From Ixodes scapularis (lineage: Eukaryota; Arthropoda; Arachnida; Ixodida; Ixodidae), in contig NW_024609837.1 in NCBI RefSeq assembly GCF_016920785.2, forward strand, positions 43,030,745 to 43,094,744: DNA of 64,000 nt. Direction: 5' to 3'. Under the pieces are notes generated by a model, which saw nothing but the letters and a program-made list of their open reading frames with translations, did not search any database and was not told where the DNA came from. The translations under genes and the position numbers were made by a program. This document shows positions 33,801-43,759 of the stretch, piece after piece; position 1 is the first letter of the stretch; each line of letters starts with the position of its first letter.

Positions 33801-35033
33801 AACGAGTGTACTAGATAAAGGAGCCTTGACGACTCACTCTCGGATTCTCGCGCTAACCAGCTGTCACGCCGACATGTGAACGCTCGCTGCTGCCGCCTTC
33901 GACGCTCGCTGCCGCTTTCTCGAGGCTCGTTCGTTCTTTTGTTTCTGGCACAAGTTCGTCTGTTAAACCTTTATTTTCAGTTTAACGTGTCTCGATTCTT
34001 TTCCATCCGGGACAATACCGGCTTTTGTAGCAACGTAATAGGTGCGGCGCGATAATGTAAGATACTCTAGACTCACGCGACCTGCGCTTCTTGAGGTGTC
34101 GGAGCATTATAAATTACTTCCAAAGCAATCAGGAAGTGAACAGTTCTAAATTATAAGGTCGAGCAAGTGTCTTCACTTTGGACATTGAATGTCTTTATGG
34201 TGCACCTGGGAACTGTCACCTGGTTCACTACAGAGATCCTCGGTCAAATTGCGCCTACACCACAATAGGATTCTGCGAAAATGCGTCATCGTAAATCAGA
34301 TGGCGGAATTGGTGGCTCAAAAGATCTTGATTGGTTTCCAAGATTTTGTACTTTAACAAAGCGCATTTCGAATTTTATTCAAACAGTCAAACAGTTGTTG
34401 GTGCAAATTTCAAAACAAGGAATGGCAATGGTAGCTTGAAATCCTGCCGTCACCCAAATTTTGTCAACCACGAGGTGTAATATTTTTTTTTCCTCTTACC
34501 GCGCTGGTTTCTTTTCTCCGACGTCTAGGTAGCTTGTCATAAGAAGTAGTTGTAACGATTGATTAAATAAACCTTATCAGTATTAGCAGTTTGATTATTC
34601 TGTTTGCAACTTATAGGGAGTATTCACTGGCGGCCATATCCGTGTGCGCGACTGCTGAGCGCGTGCTGATGGCGAGCTTCCACAGTTCTTTTGCAACGTG
34701 CATTCCACACCGTCAAAATGGCCGGTCTTAGTAGCCTATTAATGGGGGCTCGTTCTGAGCATGCGTTCTAAACAGCACCCACAAATATGGCGTCCAGTGA
34801 ATACTCCTTATACTTCAGAAATTAGTGGTTGAAAAAAAAAAGGTAAATGCAATTTTGACGGTGTTTTGTTCGTAGGTTATACAATTAAAGCTCTAGTGGT
34901 GACGTACGGACTCAAAAATATAAAATGAAAACTTAATGGTATTCTTTTTTTATGCAGGTTATACTGGACGCATTATCAAATCTGGAGGGTCGAAGGAGAG
35001 CCAACCATAATATTGCAGCAATTGCGACCCTGA
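27482..35033 (+). CDS. RING-CH (MARCH-like) membrane E3 ubiquitin ligase candidate
   Basis: Four exons fit together in phase: start unresolved to 27881, then 28192-28304, 32334-32554, 34958-35033 (TGA). Zinc ligands follow the RING-CH spacing exactly: C-x2-C-x12-C-x-C at the end of exon 1, x7-H-x2-C-x12-C-x2-C in exon 2. Exon 3 supplies two hydrophobic segments (FLFAVLYSLSVVMVLAFAWL; LLGVPLGFVLLFMSACWMA). Exon 4 gives a short aromatic tail. MARCH proteins transfer ubiquitin to membrane proteins and control their trafficking; substrate here unknown. The N-terminal 90 or so residues are Ser/Pro/Gly-rich and not conserved to my eye. Weak points: the exon 1 start (the open frame goes back to at least 27482, a LINE lies just before) and exon 2 could read through to TAG at 28331. 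Introns are loaded with TEs. Confidence 0.7.
28192..28304 (+). CDS. MARCH-like exon with second half of RING-CH
   Basis: Acceptor catttattcag. Encodes GDLVLAHESCVSKEV and RLTCPSCQVHYVINR; donor gtgaga at 28305. Confidence 0.8.
28652..28914. mobile_element. Near-perfect palindromic foldback element
   Basis: Arms of about 120 bp: from tttcccgcacaacac through cgaatgacgatgccgaaaca, tatgtttagacc, aaaaaacg, tgagttgtgacattaagcaa on the left, with the inverted match on the right ending tgttgtgcgggaaac. The inner 80 bp are almost identical. Loop about 20 bp. Lies between RING-CH exons 2 and 3. Confidence 0.9.
28915..29639. other. Intronic, nothing recognised
   Basis: Contains a short (TG)n stretch near 28938. 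No coding or terminal-repeat signature found. Confidence 0.5.
30118..30630 (+). mobile_element. TTAA-type MITE family, copy B, inside a LINE
   Basis: Inverted relative of 26264-26807. Starts aaaggaccatgaaatgat and ends ggttcctttaa. The LINE coding sense resumes right after it (cagtcgatgttaattaacggtg). The left TTAA is mutated to ataa. Confidence 0.75.
30940..31190 (-). repeat. Dispersed repeat, copy 1
   Basis: The reverse complement matches 44150-44365: ctgtgc.tgggcgccgccataac, ttcgtttcct, attccgtttact, catcattgcc, cagcatacg, gctcg. A second insertion in the 29.6-31.8 kb LINE. Confidence 0.75.
31769..32333. other. Intronic, nothing recognised
   Basis: Holds a T run at about 31999-32019. No gene or clear element. 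Confidence 0.5.
32334..32554 (+). CDS. MARCH-like exon with two transmembrane segments
   Basis: Acceptor cgtctgtgcccag. 221 nt, ends PIYSL plus TG before donor gtaggg. Both membrane segments are about 20 residues, separated by a short charged and polar loop (QADRIMSQQHW). Confidence 0.72.
32785..32890 (+). repeat. Degenerate 'aaatttagcggaaaag' repeat
   Basis: Short array with gctaaatttagcggagaagtt, gctaaatttagcgggaaaagt and gcggaaactagcaaagttcc. Related to 22985-23278 and 62285-62375. Confidence 0.65.
33055..33563 (-). mobile_element. TA-flanked MITE family, copy 2
   Basis: Inverted copy of 13304-13813, with termini ttcgcgactccagc / ctggagtcgcaaa and TA at the right (33564-33565). About 510 bp; clearly alignable throughout. 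In RING-CH intron 3. Confidence 0.85.
34612..34812 (+). mobile_element. 200-bp MITE, copy 1
   Basis: Termini gagtattcactggcggccatat / atatggcgtccagtgaatactc are inverted and lie between TA dinucleotides. Relative in reverse at about 44375-44575 (shared gctgagcgcgtgctgatggcga / gttgagcgtgtgctgacggcga and acagttcttttgca). Confidence 0.8.
34958..35033 (+). CDS. MARCH-like terminal exon
   Basis: Acceptor attctttttttatgcag. Phase 2 fits exon 3 (completes Trp). Encodes LYWTHYQIWRVEGEPTIILQ then QLRP and TGA at 35031-35033. Confidence 0.65.
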
Positions 35034-35114
35034 TCGTCGCCGACCGTAGCGCTACTACTCAAATCATCCTAAGCCGTTATAAGTCATTGTAATAACCTGT
35101 TAATGTAAATCACA

Positions 35115-35120
35115 AATAAA
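35115..35120 (+). terminator. Polyadenylation signal AATAAA
   Basis: 82 nt after the proposed TGA of the RING-CH gene, supporting 34958 as a terminal exon. Confidence 0.65.
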
Positions 35121-35244
35121 GAGTACTACGTTAGGGTACTGCGACGTAGAGAGCTACGATCCAGTTGAGTCCGAGTCTGTTTACTGAAAAGCTCTTGCGA
35201 CTAAATAACCAACGATACTTTCGATGTCGGGAGTTAGATCTCAC

Positions 35245-36145
35245 CAGGGATGGGCAAAATACATGTAAATATGTATCGAAATACAAATACAAAATACTTT
35301 GTCAAAATGTATTTAATTACAAATCTAATTACATTTCTAGAAAAGAATCTAAGTACAAGATACAAATACAACCAAATGTATTTGATCTCCTCCAAATGCC
35401 TTTCCAAATACATTCCTCAAAATTTGCGTCAGCGACTTCAGGGCACCGGCAACGGGTTTCTGGGTATCTCATTTTAATTTTGCACCGCACCCTCGGGAGT
35501 TAGTGTGCGAGGCTTTAGTAACGTAATAGAAATATAATCACAAAAAAATGTAATCAGCTTGGACGTAATAGGTGAAAAAAGTGCAGAGCTTCAAGAAGCT
35601 TTTTTTGTCGATTACATTCTGGTATAGACCAACAAAAAACCGAGACGACCAAGACGCGCAGCACTAGCTAGAGAATTTTTTATTGTTGCAACTCGCACCA
35701 GTTACAAAAATCTGGACGACCCGCGCATTTAGAATGTTCCAGGCAAAAATATGGTTGGAAATCAGGCTGGAAAGCATCAGAAGTTGTCACAGGCACTTAT
35801 TTAGCCAGTCTGCCTGCGAACGTCGATTTCGTCACTATCCTTGCCCTGGACTAGCGCCGTAATCACAAAGTCACTAAACGCTTGTGCTTGATTGAGAGAT
35901 AGTGCGTTCGGTGCAGAACGTATACGTTTCTTCCTGCTCTGGACAGTGGCATTAAATTTGAGGGATGTATTTTCGCCCACAAAATCGTATTTAATTACAA
36001 TTGTATTTGAAATACCCACGTTTTAGTATTTAAATACACACGTCAAATACATTACCCAATTTGTAATTAAATACAAATGCAAAATACACAAAGTATTTAA
36101 AATACGTATTTCAAATACTTGTATTTGAAATACTGCCCATCCCTG
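35245..36145. mobile_element. hAT-type non-autonomous element, 901 bp
   Basis: Termini cagggatgggca / tgcccatccctg, flanked by the 8-bp duplication gatctcac (35237-35244 and 36146-36153). Subterminal regions are full of aaatac/gtattt repeats that fold back on each other. No transposase frame. Confidence 0.92.
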
Positions 36146-36153
36146 GATCTCAC

Positions 36154-37985
36154 ATATACACGCGATCAAATTGTATGCTATGAAAAAGAATACTCCAGTT
36201 AATTATATTAGAGAGAGTGCTAAATAGTTCGACAGAACTCCCGATACGTCTGTCAGAGTAGGATGCCCTGCTTCATCTGTCGGGGTTTTTGAGTCAGCAG
36301 GGAATGATTGAAGGGCTAGTACCCAGTTGTGTGACAAGAACAGCTTAATTCTATCCAGAAATCGGTACCGGAGCGGCGTGCGGCCAACGAACTAAATGGC
36401 TAAAGGGATTTAAATTTAAAAAGACACACATCGAACGGCCCGAATATTCTAGCCAACATAATGCGAGTGCTCAATGCACCACCATCCAGCAGTGCGCAAT
36501 GAGGAGGGACCCACCGAGCAACTAGTGCCACTAAATAAGCTACGCTTCAGAGTAATGACACTCAGCCATATTGTGTCTTAAAATCATGGTTGTCAGTTAT
36601 CTGAACCTTTATCTGAAATCACAGGCAACACTTTTGCGCCCTCCACAACCGTTTAAACAGTTCGTGACAGAGCAAAGCAATATTGCCTGACCTTCCTAAC
36701 AGCGAATCTAACCCTGAGGAAGTCGATCTTTTGAATCATGACGATCGGCAGTTGCGTCTGCTCGGCATACGAGCCAAAATGGCGGCGCCCACAACAATGC
36801 CGAGGAACGGAGTGCCGATACTCTAAGCGCAGCTCATTTAGTGGCTCTACGAGCAACCAGTTAGTCTGTCTGTCAATCAGTCAGTCAGTCAGTCAGTAAA
36901 CCGAGTAATGAAGTTTGGTTCGACAAGTGGTACCACCTTCGAATTTTCGCAACTCTGAGGCGGCCCGCGCCCGCAATCACTGGACCCGATCTCAAGCTCA
37001 AATGTCCTAGCTCCTTTCCGAAACGTGACGCAGGGCTAGGCTCTGGGCCTTCCCCAAGTTACCTCTTTTGGCCACCAGCCACGCGGACATGCAGTTAACC
37101 GAGGCGCCTCCTATTCACTACCAGCGGCATATTGAGACCGTGCTAGGATATACGCCCTCGCCGGACCAATCAACAGCTTTCCTTTCATCACCTGACCGTG
37201 AATGATATTTTAAGTTTCTGACGCAGCGCTCGTCCCACATAACCGAACGCTGGTTCGTTCGGCCGGGGGCTTGTGCTCAGTCAGTGAAGCACCAACCGAA
37301 CATGAGTTTCAGCCGAACGCTGACGCACAATGCGTATCCAAGTCGTGCCTAGCGCTGATCAAGAGAAAGATGACGTAAATAATCCAGTCCACAGGCCTTT
37401 TATGGGGTAAACATCGAGCTCTGTGGAAAACAAGGCGGACAAAGCGCTCATGGTTTTATTCAGTCTTGTACGGTATACTCGTTACAAGTAATCAAATTAA
37501 TCATAATTGATTATTTTGAATTAATTTTGTAATAACTTGATTAAATTATTTAAGAAGCAATCACAAAAGCAATTTGATTAGTTTTGAATGTACTAAAATC
37601 AATGCCAATCATTACCTTTCTCTCTCCCCTTATGGCGTCCTTTCTAAAAGTTGCATGGCCAGAAATCCTAGAACCAAGTCTCCGAACGAGGGATATCACC
37701 AAAATTGATAGATTAAATATATAAGTAGTTTATAGTTCGATTATCCTAATCCAATATTAGACAGTACAAAAGACCCGTTTATAAAACGGAAAAAAAATTT
37801 GTCATTTCTGAAAATCTGATATAATCGGAGAAATAACGTTTATTTTTTCAAGGGACGGCCGATTACCTTTCCTTCTCGAGTACTCCAGTAACCAAAATTG
37901 ATAATTTTAAACCTAGCGTAACTGTAATGATAATCGATAACTTCGTTCGAGCCACGGGTACAAGACTTATTCGATCTCATCGCCA
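36154..37985. other. Intergenic, microsatellite and AT-rich segments
   Basis: A (TCAG)n run at about 36876-36897. 37464-37950 has scattered taatca/tgatta blocks, perhaps a decayed hAT-like end pair. No gene supported. Confidence 0.5.
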
Positions 37986-38837
37986 ACTGAGCTTTGAAGG
38001 CTAATCTAACAACCACATGTGCACCTTCGGCACAACGGGAACGGGAATGGGAAAGCAACTACGGGTGCACCTTCGACACACCGCAAAGAGAGCTCAACCC
38101 AGCTGAGACCATGCAGTTATTTGAGGGCAGGGTAAAGGAGATTTTGCGGGGAGCAGCACGAGAGTGGGGATGCGGAGGGGGAGCTGAAAGAGTAACCGAG
38201 CAAGGACACAATTACAAAAAGAGAGCTGAAGAAAGCAATTAAGAGAGTGGGAGGGACCACAGCCACAGGTATGGACTGAGTCCCAGTGAGGCTAATGAAG
38301 GAGATGGGGCCGGAAACAAAAGGAATCCTACAAGAGACCCTGAGCCAAGTAATGACGAAGAGAAGAGTTCCCGAAGAGCGACGAATGTCACGACTTCGCC
38401 TAATCTACAAAGGCAAGGGAACCAGGACTTCCCTGAGCAACTATCGCCCAGTAACGATCACACCAGTGCAGTACCGAGTGTGGATGCGGGTGATCCGGTA
38501 TACACTTCAGGCATGGGCGGAGACACAGAGGGTCCGGGGGGATCTTCAAAACGGGCTCCGGTGGACCAGGTGCCTGAAAGACAATATCTTGATCCTGACA
38601 CAAGTAATCGAGATCTCCAAAAAAGTAACCTGGCCGATATACCCTCGCTTCCTAGATGTCATGACAGAGCATACGACACAGTGGACCATGAGAAATTTTG
38701 TAGGCAACTGGCGAAGTGAGGACTTGGCAATGGGTGGATCAACCTGCTGAGGGAGGTGTACAAGGAGACTAAGTGGTGGCAGATTGGCTGCAGGAAATGA
38801 GCGCCAGTAACCAGCACGGGAGCTGAAACAAGGCTGC

Positions 38838-39147
38838 GGGGGATCGGTGGCCGAGTGGTCTAGCGCACACCAGCTCGGAGCACGTGGAGCGAAAGCTCGC
38901 GCTGCAGAACCCAGGGATCCTGGGTTCGAGCCCCACCCCTGCCCGTTTCGATCTGGATGAGCATCGTACCGGCGTGCGGTCGTGTATCACTACTGCGTGA
39001 TGCACGTTAAAGACCCCAGGCTAGCGGCTGTACCGCACTGGCTAAATTTCTCATCTACAGCTGGGAGACTCGTCGCCCCTGTGAGGCAGACCAAGTTCTA
39101 GGCTGTATAAACACACACACAACCCAATTAAAAAAAAAAAAAAAAAA
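38838..39147 (+). mobile_element. tRNA-derived SINE (Ruka-like), copy 2, best preserved
   Basis: A box ggtggccgagtggtc and B box gggttcgagcccc intact. Ends in A18 (39130-39147). Target duplication caaggctgc at 38829-38837 and 39148-39156. It interrupts the LINE exactly at the RT QGCPLS motif. Confidence 0.95.
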
Positions 39148-39221
39148 CAAGGCTGCCCACTATCTTCATTGTTATTCAGGTTGTACATCGCAGGAATAGA
39201 AATGAAGCTGCAAGATAGCTC

Positions 39222-39388
39222 TTGTCCCTGTTTTAATTGTTTATTCTTTCTTCATCCATGACTTTAACCAACACGCTCTTCTACCAAGCAAGATAGCTCC
39301 CATTGCTGTGTTGTCCCTGTTTTAATTGTTTATTCTTTCTTCATCCATGACTTTAACCAACACGCTCTTCTACCAAGCAAGATAGCTC
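39222..39388 (+). repeat. Tandem-duplicated 66-bp insert with repeated target
   Basis: A 66-bp unit (ttgtccctgttttaattgtt ... cttctaccaa) occurs at 39222 and 39311. The 12-mer gcaagatagctc stands before the first and after each unit (39210, 39288, 39377). One insertion with a 12-bp target duplication, then an 89-bp tandem duplication, explains it. The unit resembles the last bases of Penelope-like terminal repeats. Confidence 0.65.
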
Positions 39389-40760
39389 CCATTGCTTTTC
39401 CCTGCAGTATATGGAAGAGCTAAGGGCCAGGAATGGGAGAAGGGTCCCGGGTCTGCTCAATGCAGGCGACATCGTACTGATGGCGGACTTCCTACAGGAC
39501 CCACTTGCCCTCATGACCGAGTGTGGGCAAATAAGGGCAGCCCTGAGGCTGAGATTCAGCGCCCGGAAATCGGAACATATGAGCTCCGGGCGTGGAATAG
39601 AACACGAGACCGACGACCTGATCATCCAGGTAACCTAGTGCCGTGGGAGGAACAATACAAGTATCTGCAGGGGTGTGCATCCACACGGGGCAGAGCTACC
39701 TGATAGACCAAGATGCTTGGCTCCAGGCAAAGAAAAGGAAGAGCAGCGGAATCGCTACGGCCAGGGCCCTTTGTGGATTCAACCGGTACGAAGTGGCCCG
39801 CGCACAGTGGCGGATCCAAGGGGGGGGGCGGTGGGGGCGATCGCCCCCCCCCCCCCCCCCCCCAAACGCCGCGCCATTTTTTTTTTTTTTTTTTGTGGAG
39901 CCATTGTTTTTTTAATATTTTTTGTCTTTTTGCTCGCTTTTGAAGCACATCCCTTGGTACGCCAAAAAGTGTGGCGGCAACGCGAAGGGAGTGACGCTGT
40001 TGCTTCACTTTCAAGAGCATTCGTAGTGTTACTTATGCGCCATGAAGCCCCTGTTGTCTTTCTTTTGTACGTTTTGATCCTCCTAGACACCGAGAGGAAA
40101 ATATGACTCAGGAACAACCAGGAAACTGGTACATTATTGACACACGCGTCATACAATGCCACATTGTCGCGTTTTGTCTCGCGCGTATCCCGTTACGCGA
40201 ATAATTATTTCCGTAAAAAAAAGCACGCTGAACACTCAAATTTGGTCTGCATGAAGCGAATAAAACTTAGGAATGAAATTAAATTATACCTTGGTAGAAA
40301 GTCCGTGCCAACCGAGGCGTACTTCTCGAAGCGAAATCTCGCGCGGAATTATGCACCTCTTTGACGGGCGGTAAACTCGGCAATCTCAAATCGGCATTTT
40401 TTTTTCTCCGGAAAGGACTTGCCAAAGGCAGTCATTTATGGCTCACGCAAAGTGAACAGGCTAAGGCACGTCTCAGTGAAGCTTGAGACTTGTGTCTAGG
40501 TGATAGCTGGCACTAAACAAAAACTTTCGTTGGATGCCTTCACTCCAACTGTCGCATTTTGCCCCGCGTCTCATTTGGCCCATCTTACCCTACTTCACTT
40601 TGGACAAAAGCAATCTATTAGTTTTGGAGCTTCCCTCACACGAGTGTTCGTGCGGTCGAGGTGTTTTTTGACATATCAGTAGTAGTAACCAGGCATTGTG
40701 CGCAGCTTTTATCGGCGCCCAGCATGCTCGGGCTCACAAGCGCTTAGCTTCGAAAGCATA

Positions 40761-42402
40761 CACTGTAAAAAGTAACCGTCAAATTTACGGCGCTATACGC
40801 TAATAAAAACTACAAGTACGCCGTGAAGAGGAATTATCTGAAATGCACCGCAAACGAGCAAAAAAACCGAGAGGGAAACGCAAAACTTCATGGAGCAAGA
40901 AAACAGAAAGAAAAGACGCGCTTCGCTAATTGGTCACCACTCTTGACCTTTCGGAAGCTGCGGGAACCCAGAGAGTCTCCTCTCGCCCCTTCACCTCCTT
41001 TCATTTGTCCGCGCCAGCCGCGCCAACGCAGAGCGTAACTGCCTTAACTGAAAAAGGAAAAAAAAGAGAACTAAGAGCAAACAGTAGAGCAACAATGCGA
41101 CTAGCTAGAAGCATAAACAAAAGAAAGGAACGTTGGTTGGGACAACGCGGAAAGAAGTGGAAAAAGCTGACGTTCAGTTCATTTTCCCGCCTTCCCACCC
41201 GTCTCCGCGCAATTTTGTCCTCGTTCGTTTGTGGCATTCCTGGATTTTTGTGCACCTGAAAATTTGGAGCGGAAGGCAACTGGATACTCGAGGCAGGTAT
41301 TTCACTATCAATCTGCTGCTTGATTGGCAAGGATAGTGTAATGGTGGCATAAATACAACACTCTAAAAGATGTTTACTTGCAGAATTTGTAGTTTCTGTT
41401 CAAGCACGCTTGATGGTTGTGCAATTCGATGAGCACGTATTCAGCTCTCGAATTCTTCAGTGTGTGGACGAAGGATGCTGTCGCCAGTTTGTTGTTACGT
41501 ATGATACTCTCAGGTGTCATATTTTGAGAAGACATAGACATTGGTACGCCTAAGGGAAGTTTGGTTTGTTTCGAGGAGTTTGGAAAGCTTTCAGTGCACT
41601 TTGCCACCATGCCTAGAGGAGTGCCACACAAGGGAGGCTTTGCTAAAACATCTAAAAGGCCACATCACCGACAGCATTTTGTTTTTGTGTTCGTGCTCCA
41701 ACTGTCAGAAAGTGTGAAATCATAGTTCGACCACGGCACATTTGAACTGGGCGCATTTACGAGTGACGGGTTTCTTGGGCGACGGCGCATCGCCTGCAGG
41801 CCCGCTTCAGGTTGAGGACTCTTCGACTCGGTCGACTAGTGCGGATTCTAATGAAGACGGTGCTGTTAACGTGATGCAATATCCTAATGATAACTACGAC
41901 GTGTTAATGTCTCTGTCTGCAGGAGAAAAAAGGAAGGCCATAAAATACGACCTTGTTTTTTTTTTGTACCTGAAGTTCAACGGAACGCTTCTTATGCCGG
42001 TATCAACAGTTCAAAAAACCATTTATGAATTTCAACGTCGGCATTTCTTATACAAACAATACATGTTCGGCCAACTTGCTGAAAGCCTTCAAAACGTGCT
42101 TGGTTCAGTCGAGGTTCATAACATCATTGAGTTCATAACATCACTATACAATGATGTTATGAACCTGAATACTACCACCTTTCTCGTCGTTTAAATTGCA
42201 CCGTAAACATAACGGCGCGCTGTAAATTTTTTTTACCGCAAATTTGAAGGCCGACCGTAGATTTCTACGGTCCCCGTTTAAATTTATCGTAAACCAGATT
42301 TACAGTGCACCGTTATTTTTACTGTACAAGTTTGGCAGCATCAGCTGCCTGGTATTTGACCGTAAATTTTACGGTCAAATTTACAGTCAGGACGCTACAG
42401 TG
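40761..42402 (+). mobile_element. Nested TA-flanked element inside the hAT
   Basis: Termini cactgta...gtaaccgtcaaatttacgg and, inverted, ccgtaaattttacggtcaaatttacag...tacagtg, with TA at 40759-40760 and 42403-42404. Subterminal atttac/gtaaat inverted units at 42190-42385. No DDE motif seen. Confidence 0.6.
41370..42194 (+). pseudogene. C2H2-like gene relic carried by the nested element
   Basis: Upstream part, in broken frames, shows FTCRIC and ECHTREALLKHLKGH zinc-finger-like pieces. The frame 41742-42194 (150 codons) is open and contains KYDLVFFLYLKFNGTLLMPV, STVQKTIYEF and LAESLQNVL. I recall similar layouts (fingers followed by an FLLKL-type helix region) from repetitive zinc-finger-like genes in arthropods and deuterostomes, but cannot name a family. 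Function unknown. Confidence 0.4.
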
Positions 42403-42415
42403 TAGCGTCCTGACT
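42385..42415. repeat. Hairpin, 13-bp perfect arms
   Basis: agtcaggacgcta - cagtg - tagcgtcctgact, spanning the right end of the nested TA element. Confidence 0.85.
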
Positions 42416-42416
42416 G

Positions 42417-42545
42417 GTGCTCCATACGAGCAGGCACGTATGGCGTGCACGTGAATATAGCTTTGGTAAGCTTGCAATTGCACGTGATTTTCCGCACGAG
42501 CAGAGACATTGCGTTGCCAAGATGCCCAGCTTTCTGAGGCTATGC
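42417..42545. repeat. Dispersed repeat shared with 17925-18065
   Basis: Reverse-orientation match: catacg.g.aggc, aatatagcttt / aacatagcttc, aagcttgcaattgcacg / aagcttgtaattgcacg, ttttccgcacgagc.gagacat. Confidence 0.7.
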
Positions 42546-42700
42546 AGTCAAAAGTACGGGAGCGTGTGCCTTGGTGTGCATAGCCACAGAAAGTTCAAAG
42601 AGTTCATCCCCTACAGGTAAACCGATACAAAAGCTCTCAAGATATATATTATGTTATCAGAGTTCAGTAAAAACGATGACTCCACAAAAAATATAAACAC

Positions 42701-42735
<35 letters not shown>

Positions 42736-43422
42736 TTTTACGCCGAGGAACCGCCCCGCCCAAAATGGAGGTCTGGATCCGCCCCTGCCCGCGCAGTGTG
42801 GAAAATGGCCACGGTGCTGGGGAATGCGTTCGGAAATGGCGTGCTGTGTCGTTCGTTACAAGCCCGGGAATGCCTCGAAGTACGAAAGAGCGAAGTGGGG
42901 TGGGCAACTCTAGGAGCCAGCAGAGGAGCACCGAACGAGGCCGCTAGGGTACAAGGGGTGGGCCAGTTTCAATGCCAGGGAGGCCCGAGCAAAGCTAAGT
43001 TTGAAGCGGCGCCTCAGCAGGATGTGGGAAGGGCTTTGGGCGAAACATGTACAAATATATACATCTGAAGAGCATCTTGACCCGATAGGGGCATCGAACA
43101 CGGCAGCTCTCCCGGCGGCCCACTCCTCAAAAGCGCCCAAACAACAGCAAGAGGGACGAGATTGTGGCACCTAAGTCGGCGATGAGCCTGTGCAGAAGCA
43201 GGAGGTCAAGAGTGTGAACTTCCTTGATAAGAGCAGGAATAGTACACTATTCTTTGACTCCCAAAGCGGGATGTTGCGGGCTCGGGTACATTGAGCAAAA
43301 TACTCAGATGTGGACGTGAAATGCACCGGGTGCTCAAAAGGAGTCGCGGAGACGCCGAAACATGTCATATTCGAGTGCAGTCGGAAGTGGCGTGTGGCGG
43401 TAGCATGGCGGTGGCCCTAGGT

Positions 43423-43473
43423 CGGCTTCGTCCTCGTTCCAGTCCCGGAAGGACTGGAACGAGGACGAAGCCG
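43423..43473. repeat. Perfect 23-bp inverted duplication
   Basis: cggcttcgtcctcgttccag...(23 nt) followed after cggaa by its exact complement. Lies in the decayed LINE 3' end. Confidence 0.9.
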
Positions 43474-43753
43474 AGCAGCGAGCCGGAGGAGGCCCACCGA
43501 TGACACCACTTAAAGCAACGAAACGCAAGCGGAGAAAATCAAGAAAAATGATACGTGTGGTATAAATCCAGGAGCCTAGTAGAGATACCCCGACACAAAA
43601 GGGTTGGCTCTAAATCCAAAGACAGATCCGGCGATGGAAACACATACACACTCCAACATAGAAAAGGCGGCCTCTAGAGGCAGCACTCACAAATGCCTAT
43701 ATTTCCTCACAAATGTCTCCTTTCATCATAAATACGGTATCAGGGCCGTGAAG

Positions 43754-43759
43754 TTTATT
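43754..43759 (-). terminator. AATAAA overlapping the ABCA stop codon
   Basis: The last Cys codon is followed by TAATAAA, so the poly(A) signal shares bases with the stop. This predicts an extremely short 3' UTR unless a later signal is used. Confidence 0.65.

Larger units (their letters stand above)
39805..42787. mobile_element. hAT-type element, 2,983 bp, no transposase seen
   Basis: Termini cagtggcggatccaag and (reverse) caggggcggatccaga; 8-bp duplication cccgcgca at 39797-39804 and 42788-42795. LINE coding sense is continuous across the excised insert. Ends hold long C runs (39844-39863; 42702-42734) and T18 (39877-39894). Contains a nested TA-flanked element. Confidence 0.92.
37990..43500 (+). 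mobile_element. Degraded LINE with nested SINE, PLE-like scrap and hAT
   Basis: Linker and RT pieces: TFDTPQRELNPAE (38.07), LRLIYKGKGTRTSLSNYRPV (38.4), NGLRWTRCLKDNILILTQVI (38.55), QGCPLS (split by a SINE at 38838), ALRLRFSARKSEHMS (39.55), then FNRYEVARA split by the hAT and resumed at 42796 as VWKMATVLGNAFGNG. Terminal zinc knuckle CTGCSKGVAETPKHVIFEC near 43.35. Many frameshifts. Same clade as the fragment at 12.7-13.3 kb. Confidence 0.82.

Noticed and set aside
38860..38950. tRNA gene with perfect B box
   Set aside because: SINE copy with A tail and 9-bp duplication; the acceptor stem does not close.
39622..40162. Gly/Pro-rich frames at the hAT left end
   Set aside because: Translation of homopolymer C and T runs.
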